Shown here: positions 31,465-39,986 of the stretch, one piece after another
How the letters are laid out: each line of letters starts with the position of its first letter
Numbering within the stretch: position 1 is the first letter of the stretch
NCBI GenBank assembly: GCA_944323745.1
Contig: CALUTQ010000002.1
Coordinates: 124,001-188,000 of the forward strand
Length of the DNA: 64,000 nt
Reading direction: 5' to 3'
Source of the DNA: Candidatus Avelusimicrobium pullarium
Lineage (GTDB): Bacteria > Elusimicrobiota > Elusimicrobia > Elusimicrobiales > Elusimicrobiaceae
Position numbers and translations under genes: made by a program
The notes under the pieces: generated by a model
Told to the model about the DNA's origin: nothing
What the model saw: the letters and a program-made list of their open reading frames with translations, nothing else
The model's database searches: none

Positions 31465-32703
31465 TTATCTGTTCCTGTTTTTATAGTCGGTAAAATCGTC
31501 CTGACGGCGGGTTTTGGGGGCGGCCTCGGTAGCGGCCAAATTTAAAATAATGCCCACCATCACCAGCGTCATAATGACCGAAGATCCGCCGTACGAAAAG
31601 AACGGCAAAGGGATGCCTTTTGTCGGTATCAGGCCGATAGCCATAGACATATTAAAAAAAGTTTGAATGGCAATGGTCATCGTCAGCCCGAAGATGACCA
31701 AACTGTTAAAACCGTTTTTGGCTATGCGTGCCAAACTGACGCCGCGCACCAAAAGCCAGCAGAAAAAAGCAATAATCACCAGCACCCCGACAAGACCGAT
31801 TTCTTCACACATAATAGAAAAAATAAAGTCGGTGTGCGCGGCGGGCAAATATTCCAGTTTTAAGTCGCTGTTGCCAAGGCCTTTGCCAAACCAGCCGCCC
31901 GAGCCCACCGCCAGACGCGAAAGCGTCAGCTGGTAACCTGCACCGCCGGCTTGCGCTTCCGGATTTAAAAAAGACAATAAACGCTCCAAACGGTACGAAT
32001 AAAAAATTAACTGGTACAGCAGCACCGGCACCGCCAGCAAAAACAACACGCCCAAATGTTTTAAACTGGCCCCAGCCGCAAACAACATCAGCACCACTAC
32101 CGCGCCCATCAGCATCGGGGTGCCCAAATCGGGCGCTTTCATCATCAGGGCAAAGGTAATGCCGCTTACCACAAGAGGCTTAATCAAAAGCCGCCAGTTC
32201 TTGGCCAATTTGCCCTGCACATTGCTTAAATAGTCGGCCACATAAATCACCAGCGTTACTTTGGCCACTTCGGAAGGCTGCAGGTTAAACACGCCCAAAT
32301 CTATCCAGCGGTGCACATTGGCAATAGGTTTGGTAAACAGCACAATCAGCAGCAAAGCCCACGTGCCGTACATCAGCCAAATGGGCTTAAATATTTTCTG
32401 CAGGGACAGATACGTTTGCGACAAAAAAAGCGCCGCCGCAATACCCAACGCGTCAAACAAAACCTGCCGTTTAAAATAGGCCGTGGAGTCAAAAGCCGAA
32501 GAAGAATAGGTAAAAATCAGCCCAAAACAAATAAAAGCAAACACGATAAAAGCCAGCCGTTTGTCTATTTTCAACAGCTGCCAGCCTTCGTCGCCGCGGC
32601 TTCTGCGCAAGGAAGCCGTGTCTTTAAACAGCACCGGCTTGCGGGCGGCGAAGGTGTTTCTTTTTTTGGTTTTGGAAAAAAGCTTTACCATATGCTGCGC
32701 CAC
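31465..32703 (-). CDS. ftsW: lipid II glycan polymerase FtsW (SEDS family)
   Basis: 412 residues from the GTG at 32703, or 408 from the ATG at 32691, which has AAAGGAAG upstream and may be the true start. About ten membrane helices; SEDS landmarks include PDLGTPMLMGAVVV, a region around LPAAHTDFIFSIMCEEIGL and the closing LPFFSYGGSSVIM. FtsW polymerises glycan at the septum together with FtsI. The cytoplasmic N-terminus is long and basic. It stands between mraY and murG, where murD would normally precede it. Confidence 0.93.
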   Translation of the reverse strand: MAQHMVKLFSKTKKRNTFAARKPVLFKDTASLRRSRGDEGWQLLKIDKRLAFIVFAFICFGLIFTYSSSAFDSTAYFKRQVLFDALGIAAALFLSQTYLSLQKIFKPIWLMYGTWALLLIVLFTKPIANVHRWIDLGVFNLQPSEVAKVTLVIYVADYLSNVQGKLAKNWRLLIKPLVVSGITFALMMKAPDLGTPMLMGAVVVLMLFAAGASLKHLGVLFLLAVPVLLYQLIFYSYRLERLLSFLNPEAQAGGAGYQLTLSRLAVGSGGWFGKGLGNSDLKLEYLPAAHTDFIFSIMCEEIGLVGVLVIIAFFCWLLVRGVSLARIAKNGFNSLVIFGLTMTIAIQTFFNMSMAIGLIPTKGIPLPFFSYGGSSVIMTLVMVGIILNLAATEAAPKTRRQDDFTDYKNRNR

Positions 32704-32708
32704 TTCCT

Positions 32709-33794
32709 TTATCGTATTTTAAGCGACGCCAAAGCCAACAGCATCAGCATAGCGCCCATAATCCAAAAGCGGACAATAACTTTGGACTCCGGCACGCCGC
32801 ACAGCTCAAAATGGTGATGAATAGGCGCCATTTTAAACAGGCGTTTGCCGTGCGTGAGTTTAAAGTATCCCATTTGCAAAATGACAGACAGCGTTTCTAT
32901 CACAAAGATACCGCCGGCGATAGGCAGCAGCAGCTCCTGTTTTACAATAAGCGCCGCCGTACCCAGCACGCCGCCTAAAAACAGCGAGCTGGTGTCGCCC
33001 ATAAACACGCTGGCCGGATAGGCGTTAAACCACAAAAAGCCCAGGCACGCCCCGATAAGCGCACCCATAAAGACGGTAATTTCCCCCGCGCCGGGGACGT
33101 AGATAATTTTTAAATAATCGGCAAAGTTGACGTTGCCCGCCAGATAAGCAAGCACCGCATACGTTACCGCGGCAAACACCATACAGCCGCTGGCCAGTCC
33201 GTCCAAGCCGTCGGTCAAATTGGTGGCGTTGGAGGAACCGACAATGACCAACATAGAAAAGGCAAAATAGAACACGGATAAATCTACAAACGTTTTGCTG
33301 ACGTAAGGAATAATCAGCGACGTGGCATATTGTCCGTTGGGCGGGTTAAGCGCCAAATAACCCACCACCACAACCGCCGTAAAAAGCTGTATGGCCAATT
33401 TAACCGACGAGGACATTCCCTCCGGATTATGTTTAATCAGCTTAGTGTAATCGTCCAAAATGCCGGCAAAAGCCAAACACACGGTGGTAAAAAGCATCAG
33501 GCCGATATACGCGCTGTCCAGCCGGGCCCACAAAAGCACGCTGGCTAAAAGCGTAAGCAAAATAAGCAGGCCCCCCATCGTAGGCGTACCGTTTTTGGCC
33601 AGATGGGATGCCGGGCCGTATTCGCGCTCTATTTGCTGTATTTTAAAAGAACGCAGCTTTGCCACCAAAGAAGGCCCCAACAACAAAGAAAGCAAAAATG
33701 CCGTTACGATGGCGCCGCCGGTGCGAAAGGTAATGTAGTTGAAAATATTCAAAAAGCTTAGATCATCTTTAAATAAAGAAAGATAATACAGCAT
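32709..33794 (-). CDS. mraY: phospho-N-acetylmuramoyl-pentapeptide transferase MraY
   Basis: 361 residues, ten membrane helices. Signature sequences are present: KNGTPTMGGLLIL, LDDYTKLIKHNPEG, NLTDGLDGLASG and the PIHHHFELCG segment near the C-terminus. It joins UDP-MurNAc-pentapeptide to undecaprenyl phosphate to make lipid I. AAAGGAG lies 9 bases before the ATG and the murF stop is three bases upstream. Confidence 0.96.
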   Translation of the reverse strand: MLYYLSLFKDDLSFLNIFNYITFRTGGAIVTAFLLSLLLGPSLVAKLRSFKIQQIEREYGPASHLAKNGTPTMGGLLILLTLLASVLLWARLDSAYIGLMLFTTVCLAFAGILDDYTKLIKHNPEGMSSSVKLAIQLFTAVVVVGYLALNPPNGQYATSLIIPYVSKTFVDLSVFYFAFSMLVIVGSSNATNLTDGLDGLASGCMVFAAVTYAVLAYLAGNVNFADYLKIIYVPGAGEITVFMGALIGACLGFLWFNAYPASVFMGDTSSLFLGGVLGTAALIVKQELLLPIAGGIFVIETLSVILQMGYFKLTHGKRLFKMAPIHHHFELCGVPESKVIVRFWIMGAMLMLLALASLKIR

Positions 33795-33797
33795 AGA

Positions 33798-35147
33798 TTA
33801 AATCTCCTTTAGCAGGTTTTCAAACTGCATACCGCGCGAGGCTTTCAGCAGGCAGGTTCCCCCGCTTTTTTTAGCCAGCAGTTCTTTGAGTTCTTTGACC
33901 CAAGCTTGCGGCGTTACGCCATAAGCTACGGTGACGGACGTATCGTCCTTCAGCGCATCGGCGGCGTATTTCATTTCCGGGCCGGCCAAAAAGGCATAGT
34001 CCACTTTATTGTCCAGCAGCCAGCGGGCCACCAGTCGGTGATAATTCTTGGACGTTTCGCCCAATTCCTTCATATCCCCCAGCACGGCAATGCGCGGGGA
34101 ACCGGCTTCTTTGCCCAAAATTTCAAGCGCAGTTTGCATACTGGCAGGGTTGGCGTTATAGCAGTCCAAAATAAAATCGGTATCGCCTCTTTTAACGTGT
34201 TCCATACGCATAGGCATAGGAGTATAGGCCAAAAGACCTTTTTTAATTTCGTCCATAAAAAGCCCCAAAGCTATGGCGGCGGCACAAGCGGCGGCGGCGT
34301 TCAGTTTATCGTGGCGAAGCAGACGAACGTCAATGACATAAGCTTCGTTTTTATACGTAAACGAAAAATTGTCCGTATCCAAAATGCGCAAGTCCGCATT
34401 GGGCGAAAAACCGAAACTGATGCTTTTGCCTTTGTAGGCTTCCAGACGGCACAGGCGCTCATCGTCCACGTTATACACCAGCGTGCCGCCGGGCGCTATG
34501 CAGGAGACGATTTCCGTCTTGGTTTTATAGACGGTTTCCAAATCTTTAAAATATTCCAAATGCGCGGCCGACACATTGGTCAGCACCGCTACGTCCGGCA
34601 CGGCCAGGCTGGCAGTTTCGGCAATATCGCCGGGGTGGGATGCGCCCAGCTCAAAAACGCCGAATTGATGTTTGGGCTGAATTTCCAACAAAGAAAACGG
34701 CACCCCGAACTGATTATTAAAATTGCCCATATTGGCCACCGTTTCCCCCGCCTGCTGGCAGATGGATTTAAGCATCTGTTTGGTGGTGCTTTTGCCGTTG
34801 GAACCGGTAATGGCGGCCACCTTTAAGGTGCTGTTTAAACGGTGATATTTGGCCAAGGCTTGAAGGGCTTTTAAGGAGTCTTCCACTTCCAATACGTCTG
34901 TTTTGCCTATGATATCTGCCGGAATGCGGCCCTTTTCGCCCACAATAACGCTGGCGCCTTTTTTTACCACATCCGCTATGTAATTGTGCGCATCGTGATT
35001 GCGCCCTTTTAACGCCCAAAAAACATCGCCTTTAGCCAGCACGCGGCTGTCGGTTACAAAAGACTGAATTTTGCTCTGCGGGTCCCGGGCGTGCAGTGCA
35101 CCTCCGGTAATGGAAGCAAGTTTAGACAAAGTCAGATTTAATTTCAT
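33798..35147 (-). CDS. murF: UDP-MurNAc-tripeptide:D-Ala-D-Ala ligase MurF
   Basis: 449 residues. Mur ligase domains in order: N-terminal UDP-binding (VTDSRVLAKGDVFWAL), central ATP-binding with P-loop AITGSNGKSTTKQM and the NNQFGVPFSLLE element typical of MurF, and C-terminal domain with DCYNANPASMQTALE. It completes the pentapeptide precursor. A strong AAGGAG is seven bases before the ATG. murE, its usual upstream neighbour, is absent. Confidence 0.94.
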   Translation of the reverse strand: MKLNLTLSKLASITGGALHARDPQSKIQSFVTDSRVLAKGDVFWALKGRNHDAHNYIADVVKKGASVIVGEKGRIPADIIGKTDVLEVEDSLKALQALAKYHRLNSTLKVAAITGSNGKSTTKQMLKSICQQAGETVANMGNFNNQFGVPFSLLEIQPKHQFGVFELGASHPGDIAETASLAVPDVAVLTNVSAAHLEYFKDLETVYKTKTEIVSCIAPGGTLVYNVDDERLCRLEAYKGKSISFGFSPNADLRILDTDNFSFTYKNEAYVIDVRLLRHDKLNAAAACAAAIALGLFMDEIKKGLLAYTPMPMRMEHVKRGDTDFILDCYNANPASMQTALEILGKEAGSPRIAVLGDMKELGETSKNYHRLVARWLLDNKVDYAFLAGPEMKYAADALKDDTSVTVAYGVTPQAWVKELKELLAKKSGGTCLLKASRGMQFENLLKEI

Positions 35148-35180
35148 ACGTTCTCCTTGGCATAACTACAAAATCTTCGG

Positions 35181-36890
35181 CTATTTTTGCACGGGCTGCA
35201 ATTCTTCCGGCCGGTCGGGCGCCACCCCGTCCATCGCCAGCAGCCCTTCGGCCACTTCTTTAAACACCGGTGCGGCCGCCGTGCCGCCAAAGGTGTATTT
35301 GGCCGGGTTGTCCAGTACAACTAAAATGGTAAAACGCGGGTCTTCCACCGGCGTAAACCCGCAAAAAGACACCACGTGGTGGCGCTTGGCGTAACCGCCT
35401 TCTTTGCTCAATTTTTCGGCGGTGCCCGTTTTGCCGGCTACGCTGTAGCCTTTTATTTGCGCTTTTTTGCCAGAGCCCTCTTTAACCACGTGTTCCAGCA
35501 CTTTTTTCATCGTTTCCACGGTTTCGGGCTTAAGCACACGGCGTATGCGCTGCACCTCGGCTTTATGGTCCACTCTTCCGTCGGCATATTCAATACGGTC
35601 CACCAAATGCGGCTGCATCAGCCAGCCGCCGTTAGCGATGGCGGAATAGGCCCCGATCAACTGCACCGGCGTGAGCGAAATGCCATAGCCGTACCCCTTG
35701 GTGGCCGTATCCACCACCGTCCATTTGTTATAAGGCGGCACATAGCCCTTGGACTCGCCGTTAAAATTAATGTCGGTCTTCGTGCCGAAGCCAAACGCTT
35801 TAATATAGTAAAAAAGATTTTTTGCCCCCAACTCAAGCGCTATTTTCCCCGCGCCGATGTTGGAAGAAACGGCCATAATTTCCGGAATGGTCAGTTCTTC
35901 TTTATCGTGCTGATTGTCCCGCACGACGACCCCGCGGGCAATTTCCCACTTGCGCCCGCTCATATCAATCGGGTCGTTGATGGATACGGCCCCCGCGTCC
36001 AATGCCGAAGAAATGGCAATGGTTTTAAACGTGGAGCCGGGCTCGTAGGTAAACTGAAACGGCAGCGACTGCCCGTCCTTGCGCGGATATGAAGCCGCCG
36101 CCAACAGTCTTCCCGTTTTAGGCTCCTGCACGACAATAAGGCCGTGTTCCGGTTCATAATCTTTGACGGCTTTTTCAAGGGCTTTTTCGGCATAGTACTG
36201 GGCCAAAATGTCAATGGTCAAATAGACGTTGCCCACGGAACGTTCTTCTTTCAAACTGCGGTCATAAATCAGTTCCCCGCGGCGGGCGCGTTTGGCGCGG
36301 CGTTTGCTGATTTCTTGGCTCAGCTCGCTGTTAAACATTTGCTCTATGCCCGAAAGACCCAAATTTTTAGAGTTCGCCGCCCCCAATATGTCTATGGCGC
36401 TGCTGCCATAGGGGTGCACGCGTTCATATTCCGGCGTTAAGTCCAGCCCTTGGCCGACGGAAGTTTTCATCGCGGGCAGCAAGTCCATATACGTATCCGG
36501 CTTTATTTTTTTGGCCACAAAGAAAAAATTTTTATTCCTTTGCCATTTGCGTTCTATGTCTTTTTTGGAAATATGCAAGACTTTGGCCAAAAAGGAAATC
36601 GTTTCATTTTTATTTTTCACATACCGTTTGCTGATACCGCAGGAATGGGTGCGCACCGATTCGGCCAAAAAGCGCCCCTTTACGTCGTAAATTTTGCCGC
36701 GCAGGCGGTCTTCGTCCAAATAATTGTAAATGGCCCGTTCGGCCTTGCTGGTAAATTCGTCGTGCTGGAAGGTTTGCATATAAAATAATTTCCCCGCGAT
36801 GCACAAAGGCGCCAACAGACAAAGCAGTCCGCACAGTTTCATACGGGCTTTGGTGTTGTAAATAAACGGGTTGTTTTTTTGTTTCAACAT
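35181..36890 (-). CDS. ftsI: penicillin-binding protein FtsI (class B transpeptidase)
   Basis: 569 residues. One N-terminal membrane helix (about 17-38), a pedestal domain, then the transpeptidase domain with SxxK in EPGSTFKTIA, SxN in AVSSNIGAGKIAL and KTG in SVAGKTGTAEKL. It cross-links septal peptidoglycan as the partner of FtsW. It starts directly after the ftsL stop codon. A Pro/Gln tail closes the protein; no PASTA domain is seen. Confidence 0.93.
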   Translation of the reverse strand: MLKQKNNPFIYNTKARMKLCGLLCLLAPLCIAGKLFYMQTFQHDEFTSKAERAIYNYLDEDRLRGKIYDVKGRFLAESVRTHSCGISKRYVKNKNETISFLAKVLHISKKDIERKWQRNKNFFFVAKKIKPDTYMDLLPAMKTSVGQGLDLTPEYERVHPYGSSAIDILGAANSKNLGLSGIEQMFNSELSQEISKRRAKRARRGELIYDRSLKEERSVGNVYLTIDILAQYYAEKALEKAVKDYEPEHGLIVVQEPKTGRLLAAASYPRKDGQSLPFQFTYEPGSTFKTIAISSALDAGAVSINDPIDMSGRKWEIARGVVVRDNQHDKEELTIPEIMAVSSNIGAGKIALELGAKNLFYYIKAFGFGTKTDINFNGESKGYVPPYNKWTVVDTATKGYGYGISLTPVQLIGAYSAIANGGWLMQPHLVDRIEYADGRVDHKAEVQRIRRVLKPETVETMKKVLEHVVKEGSGKKAQIKGYSVAGKTGTAEKLSKEGGYAKRHHVVSFCGFTPVEDPRFTILVVLDNPAKYTFGGTAAAPVFKEVAEGLLAMDGVAPDRPEELQPVQK

Positions 36891-37145
36891 TTAATCTTCC
36901 AGTATAATCACTTGCTGCGGCTGCGTGCGGCGCAAGTGCAGTTTTTCCTGCGCCAGCTGCTCAATGGTTTGCGGGCTTTCCAAACGGATAGCTTCCAGCT
37001 CTAAATATTGATTGCGCGCACGTTTTATTTCCACTTCGTTTTGCAGGCGGCCTATTTCGCGGCCGGAGCGATTGATTTCTATGTGCATCATCGCCACGCC
37101 AAAAGCAAACACGCTCAATGCAAAAACTAAACCGAATAATTTCAT
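36891..37145 (-). CDS. ftsL: FtsL-like cell division protein
   Basis: 84 residues from 37145 (MKLFGLVFALSVFAFGVAMM), whose ATG overlaps the rsmH stop (ATGA); the frame stays open 17 codons further but inside rsmH. One membrane helix, then a coiled coil (EIGRLQNEVEIKRARNQYLELEAIRLESP) and EQLAQEKLHLRR, the usual FtsL/FtsB layout. FtsL sequences are poorly conserved; the call rests on size, topology and place between rsmH and ftsI. It would link FtsQ and FtsB to FtsWI. Confidence 0.8.
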   Translation of the reverse strand: MKLFGLVFALSVFAFGVAMMHIEINRSGREIGRLQNEVEIKRARNQYLELEAIRLESPQTIEQLAQEKLHLRRTQPQQVIILED

Positions 37146-38020
37146 ATTCTTTCTATCACTCTTAATTTTGCGCTGCGGCTGCGCGGGTTTTGGCACACTT
37201 CCTGATAAGAAGGCGCCACCACGTGTTTATTGACCAAACGCCACTCGCCGCCGGCCGCCAATGCTTTAAAGCGGGTTTTGACCATTCGGTCTTCCAGCGA
37301 GTGGAAGGTAATGATCCCCGCCCTGCCGCCTGGCTTAACAATATGCTGCAGCACATCAAGCACGGTGCGCACACAGCCCAGTTCATCGTTTACCGCAATG
37401 CGCAACGCCTGAAAAGTTTGCGTAGCCGGATGAATTTTTCCGCGTCCTTTAACTACGCCTTCCACAATCTTTTTAAGCTGAAAGGTCGTTTCAATTTTAC
37501 CTTGCCGGCGTGCGGCCATAATGGCCATTGCGATGGCGTGGGCGTTTTTTTCTTCACCGAAATCCGTTAAAATACGCTCCAATTCCGCCAGCCCCCATTC
37601 GTTGACAATGGTGCAGGCGGTAAGCGGGGCCGCCAAATCAAAACGCATATCCAGCGGGCCGTCGCGCAGCAGGCTAAAGCCGCGGCGGGGGTTGTCCAGC
37701 TGATACGAGCTGAGCCCCAAGTCAAACAAAGCGCCGTCGGCACCGTCTATGCCGGCTTCTTTTAGCACCTGCGGGGCCTGCGTATAAGAGGCATACACCG
37801 CCGTTAAACGCGGGTCCTGCACATTTTGGCGGGCCATAGCCAAGGCTTCTTCGTCTTTATCAAACCCAAATAAGCGCGCAGAAGGCCCCAAACGGGCCAA
37901 AAAATAGCCGGCGTGGCCGCCAAGCCCCAGCGTGCCGTCCACATACACGCCGTTTAAATTGGTTAAAAGCAAGTCCGCCGCCTGTGCGGCCAAGACGGGG
38001 ATATGGGTCCACTGCGCCAT
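37142..38020 (-). CDS. rsmH: 16S rRNA (cytosine-1402-N4)-methyltransferase RsmH
   Basis: 292 residues. SAM site DGTLGLGGHAGYFLARLG, then FDKDEEALAMARQN, and the family motif ALFDLGLSSYQLDNPRRGFS; the C-terminal FHSLEDRMVKTRFK is diagnostic of RsmH/MraW. It methylates 16S rRNA in the decoding centre. In most bacteria it heads the division cluster after mraZ; no mraZ is present here. Its start overlaps the stop of the metallopeptidase gene (TAATG). Confidence 0.96.
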   Translation of the reverse strand: MAQWTHIPVLAAQAADLLLTNLNGVYVDGTLGLGGHAGYFLARLGPSARLFGFDKDEEALAMARQNVQDPRLTAVYASYTQAPQVLKEAGIDGADGALFDLGLSSYQLDNPRRGFSLLRDGPLDMRFDLAAPLTACTIVNEWGLAELERILTDFGEEKNAHAIAMAIMAARRQGKIETTFQLKKIVEGVVKGRGKIHPATQTFQALRIAVNDELGCVRTVLDVLQHIVKPGGRAGIITFHSLEDRMVKTRFKALAAGGEWRLVNKHVVAPSYQEVCQNPRSRSAKLRVIERI

Positions 38021-39330
38021 TAGAACCCCCCTCGGTAACTGTTGGTTTCCACCATTTGCAGCTTGGGAATGACCGTTTTTTGCGGGCCCTGCGGCTGACG
38101 CGCCGCTTGCCTGTTTTGGCTGCGCTGCGGCTGAGCCTGCGGCTTGCCCGTAGGCACGGCTATCGTCTGGGTAGAAGAAAGCACCGTGGCCGGAAGGTTC
38201 TTTTGATTTTGGAACAGATGTCCCTCAGAATGTTTGGCCAAATCGTGCAGCCACACATTTTGCAGTACAGATACTTTGGTAAACGGCATTCCGTAAGCGC
38301 GGTAAAGCGCCTGGTGGACGGGCGAGCCGGCTTTCAGTTCATTGCAAAAGCGGTAAAATTCGTCGCGGGTGCGTTCATTAAGCAAATAGTCCACCAAACT
38401 GTAGGCCTGCGTGTACCAAATTTCCGCCTGGGCGGAAGTTAAGGCGGACAAATCTTCCGTCTGCATCATATTTTCCAGCTCTATATACCGGCCCGACAAA
38501 ATGCTGCGCAGGCTGTTGTCTATCCAGCTGGGTTTTTGTTTGGTAGCGTGTATTTGCATATACACCGCCATCCCTTCCGAAAGCCACAGCGGCGAAATGG
38601 AAGGCAAAAAGTAGCCGTCAAAATACAAATGCGTCAATTCGTGCACGGAAAGCGGATAAAAATTGCGCCCTTCCAGCACATACATCGTGTCTGCCTTTAA
38701 GTCCGACGCGGCACCGGACCAAGGCGGACGCTTAGTAAAACCCATATAACTTTCTTTATCTTTAAAAAGCATTACCAAAATTTTGTTCGGTTTAGCCACC
38801 AGCGTAAAGGGCGTTAAGTCCAGCATCAAGTTGCCGTGTATAGTGTCCAGCACGGTTTTTAATTCTTCCCCTACGGGGTGGCTTTCGCGGTAAATTAAAT
38901 AGTTAAACGTTTCCGCCGTCAAAAAGCCCGGCGGGGGCGGCATCCAGCGCACTTTTTGCTGCGGGTTAGGCGCCGGACGAACCTGTGCCGGCACCCCTTG
39001 CACGGGGGCTTCTTTAGGCGGCACGGCCGCACCTACGCGCTCCAAACCGGCAATAAGCTCTTTAAACTCTTTTTCGGCCTCGGCACGCTGGGCTGGGGTT
39101 TCGGGTTGCTGTTCCTGAAAGAGTTCTTCAAAAATATGCGGGTCTATGGCTTCTTTTTTCAGGACATCGTCCGATTTGGCATCCCGCGTTTGCGACTCTT
39201 TTTTATCCACCATCAGCACTTTGCTGTAAACGGTTTTAACGTCAATGTCAAAATAACGCAGCACGGGCGGGGCTATCAAAATGACGCCCAATACCCACAA
39301 AAGATAGGTTATTTGTTTGACGATGTCCAT
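38020..39330 (-). CDS. membrane-anchored gluzincin-type metallopeptidase (peptidase MA-like)
   Basis: 436 residues. One N-terminal membrane helix (about 7-25), a Glu/Pro-rich linker, then a domain with zinc motif HELTH (230-234) and a downstream glutamate in WLSEGMAVYMQ (Glu252), the HExxH...E arrangement of gluzincins; the surrounding pattern resembles the MA-type/DUF1570 peptidases. The C-terminus is a Gln/Pro-rich basic tail. It should act on the outer face of the inner membrane. Substrate unknown. Its placement inside the division operon, coupled to rsmH, hints at a role in cell-envelope growth or division. Confidence 0.75.
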   Translation of the reverse strand: MDIVKQITYLLWVLGVILIAPPVLRYFDIDVKTVYSKVLMVDKKESQTRDAKSDDVLKKEAIDPHIFEELFQEQQPETPAQRAEAEKEFKELIAGLERVGAAVPPKEAPVQGVPAQVRPAPNPQQKVRWMPPPPGFLTAETFNYLIYRESHPVGEELKTVLDTIHGNLMLDLTPFTLVAKPNKILVMLFKDKESYMGFTKRPPWSGAASDLKADTMYVLEGRNFYPLSVHELTHLYFDGYFLPSISPLWLSEGMAVYMQIHATKQKPSWIDNSLRSILSGRYIELENMMQTEDLSALTSAQAEIWYTQAYSLVDYLLNERTRDEFYRFCNELKAGSPVHQALYRAYGMPFTKVSVLQNVWLHDLAKHSEGHLFQNQKNLPATVLSSTQTIAVPTGKPQAQPQRSQNRQAARQPQGPQKTVIPKLQMVETNSYRGGF

Positions 39331-39350
39331 AATTTTGCCGCGCGTTGCGT

Positions 39351-39986
39351 TTATTTTTTAAACACAGCCAAGAAGCGGTCTTTGTTTTCCTGCGGCAGGC
39401 GATAGCTTTCAAACGACAAAGCCGTTAGCCCCAGCCGGTGCAGCAGCGCCGCTTCCGTTTGCGTTTGTGCGCTTTGATACGCGGCAAAAATTCCCCCCGC
39501 TTTCAGCGCAGGCGCCACCAGGGGCAATATATCGCTCAGTTGCCCCATAGCGCGCTCGGTTACAAAGTCAAAAGTCCCTGGGGACTTTTGACCCAAACGC
39601 ATACATATTACAGTAACATTTTTTAAGCTTAATTTTAATACCACCCAATTTAAAAAAGCACATCTTTTTTCTAAGCTTTCCACCAAACTCACTTTTGCCT
39701 GCGGCAACGCTATCGCCGCGGCAAGGCCGATGTATCCCGCTCCGCTGCCCATATCGGCAACGGTAAAAACGTCCTTATTTTCCGCACTGCGCTTAAAAAA
39801 GGCCGCACCGGCAAGGCCGTCGCAAATATGACGGGTAAAAATTTCCTCTTTATCGGCCACGCTGGTAAGATTTAAAAAATCTTTTTTCTGCCACACCAAG
39901 CCGGCATATTGCTCCAGCTGTTCCAATTGCGGCTGTGTTAGCGTCAAGCCCAAAGAAGCGGCAAACTCAGCCGTTTTGCTGTGCAT
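39351..39986 (-). CDS. rsmG: 16S rRNA (guanine-527-N7)-methyltransferase RsmG
   Basis: 211 residues. KDFLNLTSVADKEEIFTRHICDG and VADMGSGAGYIGLAAAIALP (SAM site) are the GidB pattern; VTERAMGQLSDIL also fits. It methylates G527 of 16S rRNA. Its start overlaps the end of mnmG by 20 bases. Confidence 0.92.
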   Translation of the reverse strand: MHSKTAEFAASLGLTLTQPQLEQLEQYAGLVWQKKDFLNLTSVADKEEIFTRHICDGLAGAAFFKRSAENKDVFTVADMGSGAGYIGLAAAIALPQAKVSLVESLEKRCAFLNWVVLKLSLKNVTVICMRLGQKSPGTFDFVTERAMGQLSDILPLVAPALKAGGIFAAYQSAQTQTEAALLHRLGLTALSFESYRLPQENKDRFLAVFKK

